From: Pyricularia pennisetigena
Lineage: Eukaryota; Ascomycota; Sordariomycetes; Magnaporthales; Pyriculariaceae
Direction: 5' to 3'
DNA: 64,000 bases
Assembly (NCBI RefSeq): GCF_004337985.1
Contig: NC_043741.1
Location: 1,492,269 to 1,556,268 of the forward strand
Below the pieces are notes generated by a model. The model was not told the DNA's origin. It ran no database searches and saw only the letters and a program-made list of their open reading frames with translations. This document shows positions 46,351 through 56,568 of the stretch, one piece after another; position 1 is the stretch's first letter; the number at the start of each line of letters is the position of its first letter. Both the position numbers and the translations under genes were made by a program.

Positions 46351-47997
46351 TTTATCGGTTTGTGAAAAAGAAGAGAATATAGTCCGTCAAGTTCGGACCC
46401 TTGAACTCTTTTGGGATAATTGCCTGAAGAGGCAATACTGGGTGATGCAACGCGTCAACCCTAGTCAGATGCAGGCGCAGTCACTCAGTCTGCCCTCAGT
46501 ATCTAGACAGGTAACAACCATATTAGCGGACCTGAACATGGATGGAGCTGAGTGACTTGAAAGAGGAAAGATACCACTCACGTTATTATACGAAAAAAAG
46601 ACTAAAAGAAATCAGACCAGATAAAGGACAGGAAGATCCGAAGCAACGGAAAAGAAGCCGTATGCCTCTGTTGGTATGTATGTAAATTGGTCGTGAGATT
46701 AAAGAAGGCCAATGTTTAAATCCGGTTGTTAGGTAAACTTGAGCCACACGAGAGATGACGGAAGGAAGAAGAGAAGTTAATCCTGGAGTTGAAGTGTGAG
46801 GACAAAGAAACAAAACGGAAATCAGGGCAAGAAAAGAAAACAAGACGCGGGGGATATCGGGTGGTTGCATGAGGATTTTGTACCAAACACGACGGATAGC
46901 AAACAAAATGAGCATAGGGGCGTGTACATGAAAAAGATCAACCAACGATTGCTTCACCGTGCGTTCGGGTTCCCTTTCCCTTTCCAAAAGCGGTCTTAGC
47001 GGAAAGACCTTTCTATCGTCTATGGCTTTCGCCCTATACTGAGCTCTAGGTGAGGACGTGGAAAGGCCAAGCGCAACAGAAATCATGTCAGGGTGGGTGT
47101 CAAAGGCGCGGAGGATGTTGCCGCGGCGCAAACCGGCGTAGCCCCCTCCAGCTCCTCCACTTGGGTAAATGAGTACGATCGAGTCCTTTCGGCCATGGCG
47201 TGACCGCGGATCGAGTGGCGCCTGACGCCATAGGTATGGGAGGTGAGTTGCGCACAAGAAGATAGCCCTGGGGGGAACCGGTGGCAACTAACGTGCAAAT
47301 CTTGCAAGTATCGAATAGTCAAAGCCCGGAGGAGCCATGCGGGCAGCCTTGCAATTTCACCGCGCTAAGTGTGCGTCAATACTGCTGGCCTGCTCTTCCC
47401 TGCGTGGTGATGCAGAAAAGCCCCTTTGTGCGTCCGTTGAAATCTCACGGATGAGCGTTGGCTACCTCCAATCAAAAGCACATGTAAGCTGTCTGTCAGA
47501 AGTGATTCCCGGATAATGGGGACGAACGCAGGATTCCCCAGACGAGCAGAGCAACCTAGCCTGCAGAGAAGGAGCTGTATCTGCATCCGAACTCATCCAT
47601 CACAGCATCCGAGGCTGTAAGAGCTGATGAGCGGTAGGGTACCTGGCATTAGGGGGCGCCGCACAGATTGGGACGAGGGGCATCTTACTCTAGTCGAGGG
47701 GAACCTTTTTAGTGGGCTAGTTGATGGAGTATGTTTTCAAACCGGCTGCCTCTAGGGTGGCTTAGCGTTGGTCCACGACACTTGAGAACGGCGCCGGCGA
47801 TTTCATACGCTTCGACCACTCTCGCCCAACACCGGACGCCATCCTTACCCCCCTTGCACTCTAGAAATGGTCCAATAATACGAGATTGAAAGTAGATGCT
47901 TGTAGAATGAAGGATGAGGTCAGGGGCCAAATTTGGCATTTGAAAAATTATCGGCTTAAAGCACATCAGACGGTTCATCTTGGCAATTCGTATGCTT

Positions 47998-48040
<43 letters not shown>

Positions 48041-49300
48041 GTGTCAAGTGGGTTTTGATATTGTTTATCTGGGTTGCCATAGTTCTGACTATTGTTGTGA
48101 TACTATATTTGAATCTTTGCATGGCCGAGCACACATCAGAGCAGAGTAGCCCAGCAACGACGGAGGTCGGCGTTCACGATGTAGTTTGAAGCAAACACAT
48201 CAATCACGTGCAATCGCCATTGCCGTGACTTCAAGGTTGTGGCATGGCGTTAGTGAATCCAGGTCTAGAGGCGCCACTTAGCGAGGCATCGGGATTGCTC
48301 AGTAATAAACTGTCGCTGATGTTGCTGTCGTGGCCACATCTCAGCAATCGGATCGCCGACAAGTCCGTCAGTATGCCGTTGGTACAATGGCGGGGTGGCG
48401 GTGAAAGCCACAATCAAGCCCCTATCCAAGTCTTGGGTTGGAGCAGCTTCAAAATGACATTGGGGCCAAGGGCTGGATGTGGCCAGATCGATAGAGGCTT
48501 GGAAGACCAGTACATTAGATTAACACTCGAAATCCAGCAGGTCGTTGTGTGCCACACAATTGAATGAAGCTTGGACTAATGAGATAGGTAATTGCTGCGT
48601 CGGCTAGGCCGCCCAAGTCGCGCGGACTACCGAGTAGTCTATTAGCGAACTGCTGTCATCCAGCCTTCCAGCATGGACGAGACCGATAGCCAAGGTCCAG
48701 ACTTGAGATGAAGTTTGTGTGATCGGATTTTTCCCATGTCTTCAACGTTGACGACGGGTCACACCGACCCTAGAAGGTTTATTGTCTTTCGAACAAGGCT
48801 GAGTAGGTTAAACTGATAGATGTGATGGGCGAAAGCGCCTTTCTTTTTCCTTTTTTGGGGGTGTGCTGAAGAAACTCTGGAGATCGACAAACACATGGAT
48901 GCATACAGTACAACAGGTGAGCAACTGAGGAACAAGTTTGCACGCATATCCAGCAGCAGTTGGGTTGGTCTTATTGATCTGGTCCAATATTTTACGACAT
49001 GATTGAGAGGTGAAGAAAATAGAAAAAGAACAAAAGTGGGGAAGCTGAAAGAAAAGAAAAAGAAAGCAAAAAAAAAAAAAAAAGGAAACACAAGTTGTTT
49101 GATTTGCATTCATCAAGCAATCGACGCGCAATACAGTACACGCAAAATGGTTCCAACACATCCCCCACACCTAAAGCGGCAGGTGTGGTTTCGTGGCCAA
49201 GACAGAGAGAGAGGGCAGCAATGAGCCGAGTCAAATCGCCATGTGCTGCCTAAGGCTCTCCAAACAAGACAACATCAAAAGCAGCACGCCAACCACCATT
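46351..49300. other. Divergent spacer, no gene recognised
   Basis: Almost 3 kb between the membrane protein and the PI-PLC gene. Open frames of up to 233 codons occur but show no motif, and I consider them chance. The 37-base poly-T tract (48,002-48,038) and A-rich DNA at 49,030-49,085 lie here. The last ~150 bases would be the PI-PLC leader. Confidence 0.4.
48002..48038. repeat. Poly-T tract, 37 bases
   Basis: Uninterrupted T run in the spacer upstream of the PI-PLC gene. Confidence 0.85.
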
Positions 49301-50698
49301 ATGAACCTCACCATCCGCAACCTTACCGTCACGCCCCTCGAGCTGAAGCGGATTGAGCGCTTCGAGGCCGACGCCGTTGGGTCCAATGGCTTCGCAAAGG
49401 TCACGAGCAGGATCGTGGGCATCTTCAACAGCACCGAAAACTACGGCGTCGTCCCCAAGTCCGGGGACCCTGCGAGCACCGATGACTGCCACAGCGCCTT
49501 GATCGGGCCCTTTGAGAGTCGCGAGACTGAGTTCCGCGCCGCCGAGCCCCAGCGCGAGGTCTTGCGCGTCCACTTCCAGCAGCCCAACACCGGCAACTGC
49601 TGGTCCGTCGATGCGCCGGGCCCAAACCACCGGACCTTGGTGATGCGCCGGACCGAGGGTTCAGAGGACTCGCCTGCAGAGTTCTCGGTAGTGTACCACG
49701 TCGTCCAGGGCCACCTGGCAATCTTCAGCAGCGGCGGGCTCGCCAACTGGATGGCCCAGATGCGCGACGAGTTCCCGCTTTCCATGCTGTCCATCCCAGG
49801 CACGCACAACAGTCCCACCTGCTACAAGGCCCTCCCCAGCGTGCGGTGCCAGGCCGTAGGCGTGCGCGAGCAGCTCGACAACGGCGTCCGATTTCTCGAC
49901 GTCCGTGTCAGCGTCCAGCCGGACTCTGACGAGCTGGTCCTGGTCCATGCCGCCTTCCCAGTGTCCCTGACCGGGAACAAGTACCTGCACGACCTGCTGA
50001 AGGAGTGCTACGACTTTCTGGACGCGAACCCCACCGAGGGCCTCATCATGAGCCTGAAGCGCGAGGGCACCGGCAAGGGCAGCGATGCCGATCTATCCAA
50101 GCATCTCATCAACCGGTACTGCACCGGTGAATATGCTAGCCGCTGGTACACCGACACCAAGGTGCCACATCTCGGCTCCGCCCGTGGCCGCATTCTCCTG
50201 CTCCGCCGTTATCACGACGACGAGTCAGCCCAGAAACGCCACAATGGCCGCGGCTTCGGGCTTGATGGTTCTCACTGGCCCGACAACTGCGAGGACGGCA
50301 CGGTGGGCAGCGGCCTCATTAGGGTACAGGATTTCTACGAGATAGACCAGAGCACAAACATCGAGAGGAAGATAGAATACGCCCGTGCACAGCTCGAGCG
50401 TGCCGCCGAAAAGCGTGCCGACCCGCGTGGTGAGCCGAATCCGCTGTTTGTCAACTTTCTAACCGCCAGCAACTTCTTCAATGCCAATTGCTGGCCCGAA
50501 AACATCGCCGCCAAAGTCAACCCCTCCATCATTGAGTATCTGTGCATGAGACATGGTGCCGATGGGAAGGGGCCTAACGGCTTGAGCATTGGCGATTCGG
50601 CAACGGGAGTTGTTGTCACTGATTGGGTTGGGAAGGACGGCGACTGGGATTTGATTCGCTGTATAGTTGGCTGGAATGCAAGACTGCAGCTGCGCTAG
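49301..50698 (+). CDS. PI-PLC X-domain phosphodiesterase (bacterial-type, intracellular)
   Basis: Single exon, 465 residues from ATG 49301; an in-frame ATG at 49241 would add 20 residues that look unlike the family. An N-terminal region (about 1-140) resembles the beta-rich lead domain of fungal homologues. The TIM-barrel X domain starts at about 150: SMLSIPGTHNS carries the first catalytic His (near 168), NGVRFLDVRV the metal/substrate-site Asp, and LVHAAF the second His (near 214). TDWVGKDGDWDLIRCIVGWN ends the barrel. There is no Y domain, C2 or PH domain, so it resembles bacterial and secreted PI-PLCs, but no signal peptide is visible. The likely reaction is cleavage of phosphatidylinositol or a glycosyl-PI. 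Third-position GC is high. It is convergent with the snoRNA host transcript. Confidence 0.87.
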   Translation: MNLTIRNLTVTPLELKRIERFEADAVGSNGFAKVTSRIVGIFNSTENYGVVPKSGDPASTDDCHSALIGPFESRETEFRAAEPQREVLRVHFQQPNTGNCWSVDAPGPNHRTLVMRRTEGSEDSPAEFSVVYHVVQGHLAIFSSGGLANWMAQMRDEFPLSMLSIPGTHNSPTCYKALPSVRCQAVGVREQLDNGVRFLDVRVSVQPDSDELVLVHAAFPVSLTGNKYLHDLLKECYDFLDANPTEGLIMSLKREGTGKGSDADLSKHLINRYCTGEYASRWYTDTKVPHLGSARGRILLLRRYHDDESAQKRHNGRGFGLDGSHWPDNCEDGTVGSGLIRVQDFYEIDQSTNIERKIEYARAQLERAAEKRADPRGEPNPLFVNFLTASNFFNANCWPENIAAKVNPSIIEYLCMRHGADGKGPNGLSIGDSATGVVVTDWVGKDGDWDLIRCIVGWNARLQLR

Positions 50699-50995
50699 GA
50701 ACACAGATGCTCTGGCGCCACCCATCAAGATACCGTGCCTCGCCTTTCTGTGGTCTTACCACTCTACTACTGCAACCATGGTACAAGTATTGCTAGACGT
50801 TTCACATTACATCATCCTTCGTTCATGGGTCTGAAAAAGGTTATCAAGATTTCCTGTTGCATTGTGTTTTGGCTAGAACATAGACATGAAAAGCAAGGTT
50901 CCATCAAAAACCGGAGGAAAGCATTATCTGTAACAGTGACAAGGTTAGCATGGCACAAAGTGCAGGTGATAAATGGCAACGATAGATGTTTGAAG

Positions 50996-51091
50996 CCTAA
51001 TCAGCTCTCCAAGGTGAATTGGGTTGTATCAACAGATGATGTAGATAATGTAGATAATGTTCAGTTGATGCAAAGGGAATCATCCGATAGG
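50996..51091 (-). ncRNA. Box C/D snoRNA, predicted to guide 25S rRNA methylation
   Basis: Lies inside intron 50928-51164. Closing stem CCTA/TAGG; box C GGATGA (51085-51080, one mismatch to TGATGA); box D CTGA (51004-51001). The 13 nt before box D (antisense of 51,005-51,020) match the conserved 25S segment TCTCCAAGGTGAA as I remember it. A second antisense stretch (ATTATCTACATTAT, about 51,045-51,060), followed by a degenerate D' box CTAC, matches 25S ATAATGTAGATAA only a few tens of bases further along the same rRNA region. Two guide elements against neighbouring rRNA sites strongly support the call. The second resembles the target of yeast snR62 (from memory). Confidence 0.7.
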
Positions 51092-51333
51092 ACGCTGGAT
51101 ACAGAACGAAATGGTTGGACCTACCACTAATTCACATGGGCGCTACTTTCACAAAGCGCTTTACCTGCATCTCAAAGATAAAGGGTCAGCTCCAAATCTT
51201 CCAAAGATTTCAACTCAACCGAGGTGTCAAAGTAGAGAAAGTCAGGCTAGAAAAAAAGTCAGCGTTGTACCCCTAACAAAAAAAAAAAAAAATCAAATAA
51301 AAATCTTTGAGTGGCAATTTTGACATACCTCAT

Positions 51334-51415
51334 TAAATCAGATTTTGTATAAAGATGTTCATTTCCATACCAGCGGCAGGATCAAACAGTGTGAATAACG
51401 AATCATCATATTCGA
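51334..51415 (-). ncRNA. Candidate box C/D snoRNA without known target
   Basis: Within intron 51273-51449. Box C ATGATGA (51409-51403) and box D CTGA (51341-51338) are 60-odd nt apart; a D'-like CTGG lies between. The closing stem is weak (two or three A-T pairs), and I could not match the guide stretches to rRNA from memory. Its position, one per intron like its neighbours, is the main support. Confidence 0.4.
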
Positions 51416-51776
51416 GAGAAAGACATGTGCGTGCTTCAAAAATGTTTACCTATCGGTGATATGGTCAGCAAAGAGTTCCCACAAAGTACCTTCGAGCGAA
51501 GCAAAATCCAGAATCCGGATCAGGTGACGAGGTCTCATCAATAGCACCCTCATCAACCTCCCCACAGGGTTTGTACAGTCCTGCTTTTGATGGAAAGGCC
51601 AAAGAGGGGCTCGATTATGTCCGCCCGTTCGTTCAAACTTCGTCATGCGGAGAGCAGTAGACCTGCTGGGAGTTTCGAGGGAAATGGATTGAATGTACCT
51701 GTGGGACACGATTGTTAGTATCCCAATAAAACTGTAGGCCCACGGCCAATGTGATATTCAAAAGATTAAAAATGAG

Positions 51777-51866
51777 CTTGATCAGACAAGGCTGAAACTA
51801 TAAAAAACATTCCACATTTGATCTTCGGCATGAGGAATCCCTGTTTTGGTTTATCATCACCTCAAG
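51777..51866 (-). ncRNA. Box C/D snoRNA, predicted to guide 18S rRNA methylation (snR41-like guide)
   Basis: Within intron 51699-51912. A perfect closing stem CTTGA/TCAAG surrounds box C GTGATGA (51860-51854) and box D CTGA (51785-51782); 90 nt. The stretch directly upstream of box D is antisense to 18S CAAGGCTGAAACT, a universally conserved segment; the fifth nucleotide before box D pairs with the first G of the GG. By memory this is the site methylated in yeast by snR41 (18S Gm1126). The second guide region (about 51,830-51,850) was not assigned. Confidence 0.8.
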
Positions 51867-52066
51867 AGGGTTGGGGGAAGCGCAGGAAAGGAAATGGGAA
51901 GTCAAAGCTTACCTTTTATGAGAACGATATAGCAAGCGACTGAGCAACAATCACTGATTAGACCAGCCCGAAGGCATTTCAGTAGCCACAAAGGAAGTTC
52001 CTTGATCAAGACCCAGATTAGCAATGGCCATCAATGTGAATTGTCATGAGAGAGTATATCGTAAGA

Positions 52067-52152
52067 TTCGCTCAGGGTAATTCTAGAGATAAAAAGAGTC
52101 CCCATGGTGCTTGTAAGTATTGGATTGTTCGTGGATATTCGTCATCGCGGTG
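52067..52152 (-). ncRNA. Box C/D snoRNA, predicted to guide 18S rRNA methylation
   Basis: Within intron 51940-52185. Box C is CGATGAC (one mismatch to the consensus core), box D CTGA (52075-52072), closing stem CGC/GCG. The 13 nt next to box D are antisense to 18S GGTAATTCTAGAG (present in plus sense at 52076-52088), a highly conserved segment near the 5' end of 18S. The fifth-nucleotide rule points to the second A of GGTAA. I recall methylation in this segment in human 18S but not in budding yeast. Confidence 0.65.
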
Positions 52153-52300
52153 TGTTAAAAGAACGCAAGACATGGAATGAATTACCTTTTTGAACCAGCC
52201 AAGTCGCTGCTGTGAAAGCAAATTTGCTTCTGTTGAAGGTCAAAGACGAAGGAATTCCGAAGAGAAAAAAAAGCTTCCCCCAGAAAATATAGCAATCGCT

Positions 52301-52539
52301 GTGTGCCCCACCTCTCTGCAGATGCGGAGGTACGATTATGTCAGCAGCCAGAAAACGGGGTTAAACCTGATAAGGTTAGCGTCCTTGCGCCGGATTGTGG
52401 CGACAATGTGATGTGGCGAAGCTCATGTGGGTCTCGACTTATATGTAAGGGTCCATGTGCCTGGCCAACCCCCGCGAACATCTCGTCCTCCGTCACTCCC
52501 GGACGTTTGACTCCCAATCAACACATCACTATTTTCTCG
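52301..52539. promoter_or_regulatory. Divergent promoter, snoRNA host / 52.5-kb gene
   Basis: About 240 bp between the likely start of the minus-strand snoRNA host and the ATG of the next plus-strand gene. No specific motif was assigned. Confidence 0.35.
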
Positions 52540-53892
52540 ATGGCTCCCTTAGGAGGCATGTGGGCTCCAGCAGCCGTACGTGTCCTTCGTCAGGCCGTCG
52601 GCAGTACTATCAAAATATCGAAAGTGCTGCGCACCAAGCTGGGAAGCGCAGCACATAGACCGATTACCCAGCTTCCCCAGCCTGTTACATCTGCAGCCAG
52701 GCACCAACCCATCCACCCATTCGCCTTTCTGCGCCAGCAGAAACGCGGTTTCCGATGGCATTCCGGCCTTCGCAACGCTCACTATGATGCAGTTCGAAAC
52801 ACCTTTCGTCGCTTCATCAGTGGGTCAACACGTGCCCAGCCTTCGCAGTCGGGCCAGACAACACGTTGGGTTAAGCAGTTCACGGGACGTGCACCTTTTG
52901 CGTCTACGTTGCGTCCAAACTTGACCGGAGGTGCATTTCCGAGAACTGCCGGTGGGTATGCGATGCCAGGATCTGGGAGGATGGGTGGTGCACGCCATTT
53001 CAGCCATGCGCCCACCGTGCAAGCCCAGGTTGTGCAAAATGTTGGGCAGGCAATGAGGGCTTTTTGGCTGTCGGGCCAGCGAGCTCACTTTGATGGCTAT
53101 GGGCCTCGGGGAGAGAAGTGCTATCGTGTCACCACAGAGCTGCAGGACGAGACCGCAAGGAAGGCAGCAGCAGCCGCTGCATCACGCAAGCGTGTGCCAG
53201 GTTCTTTCATTGACTTCTCCGTCAACCCTACAATCACGGCACTCAGCCCCCTTGCCGGCAACTTTCCATTCGCCCTGTGCGGTATCGACCAAAGCGCCGC
53301 ATCCAGCGGCCCCACGCTGAACCAAGATGGCCTGCTTGATCTGCTCTTGACCGATTTCGAGCGTGCATCCAAGGATCTGAATGCTGTAATGGCAGACTTG
53401 AAGCGGCTCTCGAGTCTCGGGGATCTACCAATTGTCTTCGAGAATGACGCTCACCTTGTACGTGTTCGATTCCCAGGTGTGGATGCGGATACTGTAACGA
53501 GGCTCTGTGAAGATATTGGCATTCAACAGGGGATTGTTGGACAGGACGAGGACTTCAAGACGGCCCAGGACTATGCATCGGACTTGCGCTTCCCATTTGC
53601 GCCTGATCAAGGCATTCAGGATCACCTATCTTCGCATGGTGGATCTTTGAGTTCTGATCAATCATATTCATCAGATCTGTCAACAGATTTGGATGATGAG
53701 TATGTGCAGCATTTTATGGAGGAGAACCCTTGGCTTTCCTCTGTAGACGCGGATGAATATGACCACTCTCGCGCCAGCTTAGTCTTACCCACCCCGGACA
53801 GGCAAACCGACTCACAAGTACAGGGTTTCGAGGGCGTGGAAGGCATTTATCGATTCATACAAGAGTGTGATCGAGCAGCTGAGCGCTTTTGA
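52540..53892 (+). CDS. Conserved fungal protein, probably mitochondrial; function uncertain
   Basis: Single exon, 450 residues from ATG 52540 (TCTCGATGGC); an internal ATG at 52558 is an alternative. The first ~110 residues are rich in Arg/Ala/Ser/Gln with almost no acidic residues (VRVLRQAVGSTIKISKVLRTKLG), consistent with a mitochondrial presequence. A more conserved core follows (about 165-330: AFWLSGQRAHFDGYGPRGEKCYR, PGSFIDFSVNPTITALSPL, LPIVFENDAHLVRVRFPGVDADTVTRLCEDIGIQ). The C terminus is acidic/Ser-rich with EYVQHFMEENPWLSS. I recall homologues labelled 'casein kinase II beta 2 subunit' in fungal annotations, but I see no CK2-beta zinc finger, so that label should not be trusted. Confidence 0.7.
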   Translation: MAPLGGMWAPAAVRVLRQAVGSTIKISKVLRTKLGSAAHRPITQLPQPVTSAARHQPIHPFAFLRQQKRGFRWHSGLRNAHYDAVRNTFRRFISGSTRAQPSQSGQTTRWVKQFTGRAPFASTLRPNLTGGAFPRTAGGYAMPGSGRMGGARHFSHAPTVQAQVVQNVGQAMRAFWLSGQRAHFDGYGPRGEKCYRVTTELQDETARKAAAAAASRKRVPGSFIDFSVNPTITALSPLAGNFPFALCGIDQSAASSGPTLNQDGLLDLLLTDFERASKDLNAVMADLKRLSSLGDLPIVFENDAHLVRVRFPGVDADTVTRLCEDIGIQQGIVGQDEDFKTAQDYASDLRFPFAPDQGIQDHLSSHGGSLSSDQSYSSDLSTDLDDEYVQHFMEENPWLSSVDADEYDHSRASLVLPTPDRQTDSQVQGFEGVEGIYRFIQECDRAAERF

Positions 53893-54476
53893 TCATGCCT
53901 TTTTCCTTTGTATATGGCACTTGTAATTTGTTTAGGCCGATTCTCTAGGTCACAGGTACGATAGGTTTTAGGTTGTTTGGATTAGCGGACGGAAGCAATT
54001 CAAATTGGCACTTGTGTTATGTGAGATTCATTTCTCATAATCTGCGATAAAGTTCTTGTCTCAAATTTTCTCGTGAATAAATACAGAGTTTCAACGCTCT
54101 GCATCAATATTCGAGGTCCTTGACCCATTTATTTAGTGTGTAAGGGGCGATAATACCCCGTCCAATTGTATTACTATCGAGAGGCACCGTGCGGTGGCAA
54201 TTTTGGTCTCAATAATACGCACTGTCAGTCAAGTTAGTCATGTGTTTTGGCGTCCTTCAATCCCCGCTTGTTGCCTGAACTGAAGTCGCGCTAAGGGAAC
54301 GGAACCGCGTCAACAAACCTCGATCCCCTTTGCCACCGCCAGTTCTTAATAATTCGGGCCGCGCACCTTCTCTGTCCTGACCCCGACCCGATTTCATTCG
54401 ATATAACCACTTAACCCCTATCATTTCTCACTGCACAGCGGATTCGTGGCTCTCGACAAGCAACAAGACTGCCAAA
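53893..54476. promoter_or_regulatory. Spacer with the RAD51 promoter
   Basis: About 580 bp between tandem genes: the 3' UTR of the preceding gene, then the RAD51 upstream region. A GGAACGGAACCGCGTC stretch lies near 54,297-54,312. No gene is seen. Confidence 0.4.
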
Positions 54477-55680
54477 ATGACGCAGGTCGAGGACGACTAC
54501 GATGAGAGCGCCAATGTCGACGAGAGCGGCGGGGCTGGCCCAGGAGCACCCACGCCTTTGACTGCTTTGGAGGTATGCCTTGCCCGAGAATCACTCTAGA
54601 CGTCGTTCTCGCTAATGGATATATGGAAAAAAAAAATGCAGGGTGTTGGAGGCCTAACGAAGCGCGATATTCAACTGGTCATGGAAGGCGGATACAACAC
54701 CGTAGAGTCTGTCGCCTACACACCACGAAGGATGCTTGAGCAAATCAAAGGAATCTCGGAACAAAAAGCAGGAAAAATTCTCGCAGAAGGTAAGATGAGT
54801 CGATGTTCAATCCAAGGGAACCGTCTGCCTTAAGCCTGGTACTGACCACGCCCTGTCTATAGCGTCCAAACTCGTACCCATGGGCTTCACAACGGCGACA
54901 GAAATGCACCAGCGCAGAAGCGAGCTCATATCAATTACGACCGGGTCGAAGAATCTGGATACTATGTTAGGTGGAGGTATCGAGACCGGCTCTGTCACGG
55001 AGCTCTTTGGAGAGTTCCGTACAGGAAAGTCACAGATTTGCCACACGCTTGCAGTGACATGTCAGCTGCCCTTTGACATGGGCGGCGGAGAGGGCAAATG
55101 TCTTTATATCGACACGGAAGGCACATTCCGGCCCGTCCGACTGCTCGCTGTGGCCAATCGCTTTGGATTGTCGGGCGAGGAGGTGCTTGACAACGTTGCT
55201 TATGCACGCGCGTACAATTCCGATCACCAGTTGCAGCTTTTGAACCAGGCGGCAGCCATGATGTGCGAAACGCGCTTCAGTCTCCTTATTGTGGACTCAG
55301 CAACCGCACTATACCGCACTGACTTCCTCGGTCGCGGAGAGTTGAGCAGTCGTCAGACCCATCTGGCAAAGTTCATGCGGCAGCTGCAGAGGCTGGCCGA
55401 TGAGTTTGGTATTGCAGTTGTCATCTCGAACCAGGTCGTTGCACAAGTTGACGGCGGCCCCTCGGCAATGTTCAACCCCGATCCCAAGAAGCCCATAGGC
55501 GGCAACATCATCGCACACGCCAGCACTACCAGATTGAGTCTGAAGAAGGGTCGTGGTGAGACCAGAATCGCCAAGATCTATGACAGTCCATGTCTACCCG
55601 AGAGTGACTGTCTATTTGCCATCAATGAGGACGGCATTGGCGATCCGTCGCCGAAGGATGTCGAGAAGATGAACAATTGA
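54477..55680 (+). CDS. RAD51: DNA repair recombinase RAD51
   Basis: Three exons, 54477-54572, 54642-54789 and 54863-55680, give 353 residues, the usual fungal length. A short acidic N terminus is followed by the helix-hairpin-helix domain (about 33-85: [39 protein letters not shown]). The RecA core carries Walker A GEFRTGKS (about 137), Walker [11 protein letters not shown] (about 230), the polymerisation motif [11 protein letters not shown], and the loop [12 protein letters not shown]51 forms filaments on single-stranded DNA and drives strand exchange in homologous recombination and meiosis. Orthologous to Neurospora mei-3. It lies in tandem with NUP120, with no sign of shared regulation. 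Confidence 0.98.
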
Positions 55681-56568
55681 GGCTACGTGAGAACGATGCG
55701 TTCTTGGCTGATGCTTGAACATATTTCTTTTTTCTTTTTTTTCTTCTTTTTTTGGTCTTTTTCGTTGTTTCAAACGCGCTTGACTTTTACTTGACTGACG
55801 AAAAGACAGAGCTATGACGTGAAATGGGATTACCAGGGGTTTTCTTAATAGTTGTTTGGCGGCGTCTTTGGTTCGTTTTTGCATGTGGCCTGGTGTTTGA
55901 CGGCGTGTTACAATTTATGGACCTCACAGTGGACTCTGCTACTGCTATCTTGGTTGATTGTGCTTCTGTATTTGGCTTTCTTCAAAAATCATATGAAAAA
56001 CATTCTTAGCCTGTCGTTTGGTCTTTATCAGGCTGAAGTTGTGTACAGATGCGATGATGAGCTTGAGTGGCGATTTTTTTTTTTTTTAATCTCTATGAAG
56101 AATGACCCTAACCTTGCTTCAGCAATATCCAAAAATTCCCCTCATTACACACCATGAAAATTATCTAGGACTCATATGCTTCACTTCCTTTCTCCCTGAC
56201 TTGTACGGAACACTTGGTGCATTGTAGAAATGTGCTGCGCCAAAGGTCCACTCATCAGCTATCTATGTCGATGAAAATGCGCACTATTTAACCTGTGCTG
56301 CCAACGGCCCCACATTCACGCCCGCAAACGGGTCTCCCAGGCACCACAAAGCTGCATCGCGTGTGGAGCTCCAATTGGCCTGACCCCAGCTGCCGAACCC
56401 AATTTACTTCCTGTAAACTAAGCCAACCGCGACTTGACTAGCATTGCTGCATGCGCGTTGCCGTCAAATTTCGAAAGCTTCGCCGGCTTCTACCCCCCGC
56501 GCTTTAACATCAGGCAACCACAACAACTCTCACCAAAATCACTACACGACGCTTGATGGAGGCGCAGA
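55681..56568. promoter_or_regulatory. Spacer RAD51/NUP120
   Basis: About 890 bp. RAD51 3' UTR with T-rich tracts (55,727-55,755; 56,076-56,088), then the NUP120 promoter. An overlapping uORF starts at ATG 56556. No separate gene is supported. Confidence 0.45.

Larger units (their letters stand above)
50921..52300 (-). ncRNA. Spliced host transcript carrying intronic box C/D snoRNAs
   Basis: Four introns can be laid out on the minus strand: 52185-51940 (GTAATT...CTCAG), 51912-51699 (GTAAGC, branch ATACTAAC, ...CACAG), 51449-51273 (GTAAAC...T-run TTAG) and 51164-50928 (GTAAAG, branch GCTAAC, ...TTACAG). Exons between them are 27, 249 and 108 nt. At 177-246 nt the introns are clearly longer than most introns in this window, and each contains one C/D-type candidate. 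The exons carry no convincing protein, so the spliced RNA is probably a non-coding host. Both ends are uncertain: the transcript likely starts near 52,300, divergent from the 52.5-kb gene, and may run further left towards the PI-PLC 3' end. Intronic C/D clusters are known from Neurospora. Confidence 0.65.

Noticed and set aside
46586..47287. 233-codon minus-strand open frame
   Set aside because: No recognisable domain, unusual composition for a protein (Leu/Pro/Arg-rich, no conserved blocks) and it sits in the upstream region of the neighbouring gene; treated as chance.
48244..48567. 107-codon plus-strand frame starting with a real ATG
   Set aside because: No motif, no conservation signal visible and no neighbouring exons; not enough to call a gene.
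52540..53892. Naming this gene casein kinase II beta subunit
   Set aside because: The remembered database label is not backed by the sequence: no CK2-beta zinc-binding cysteines are present.
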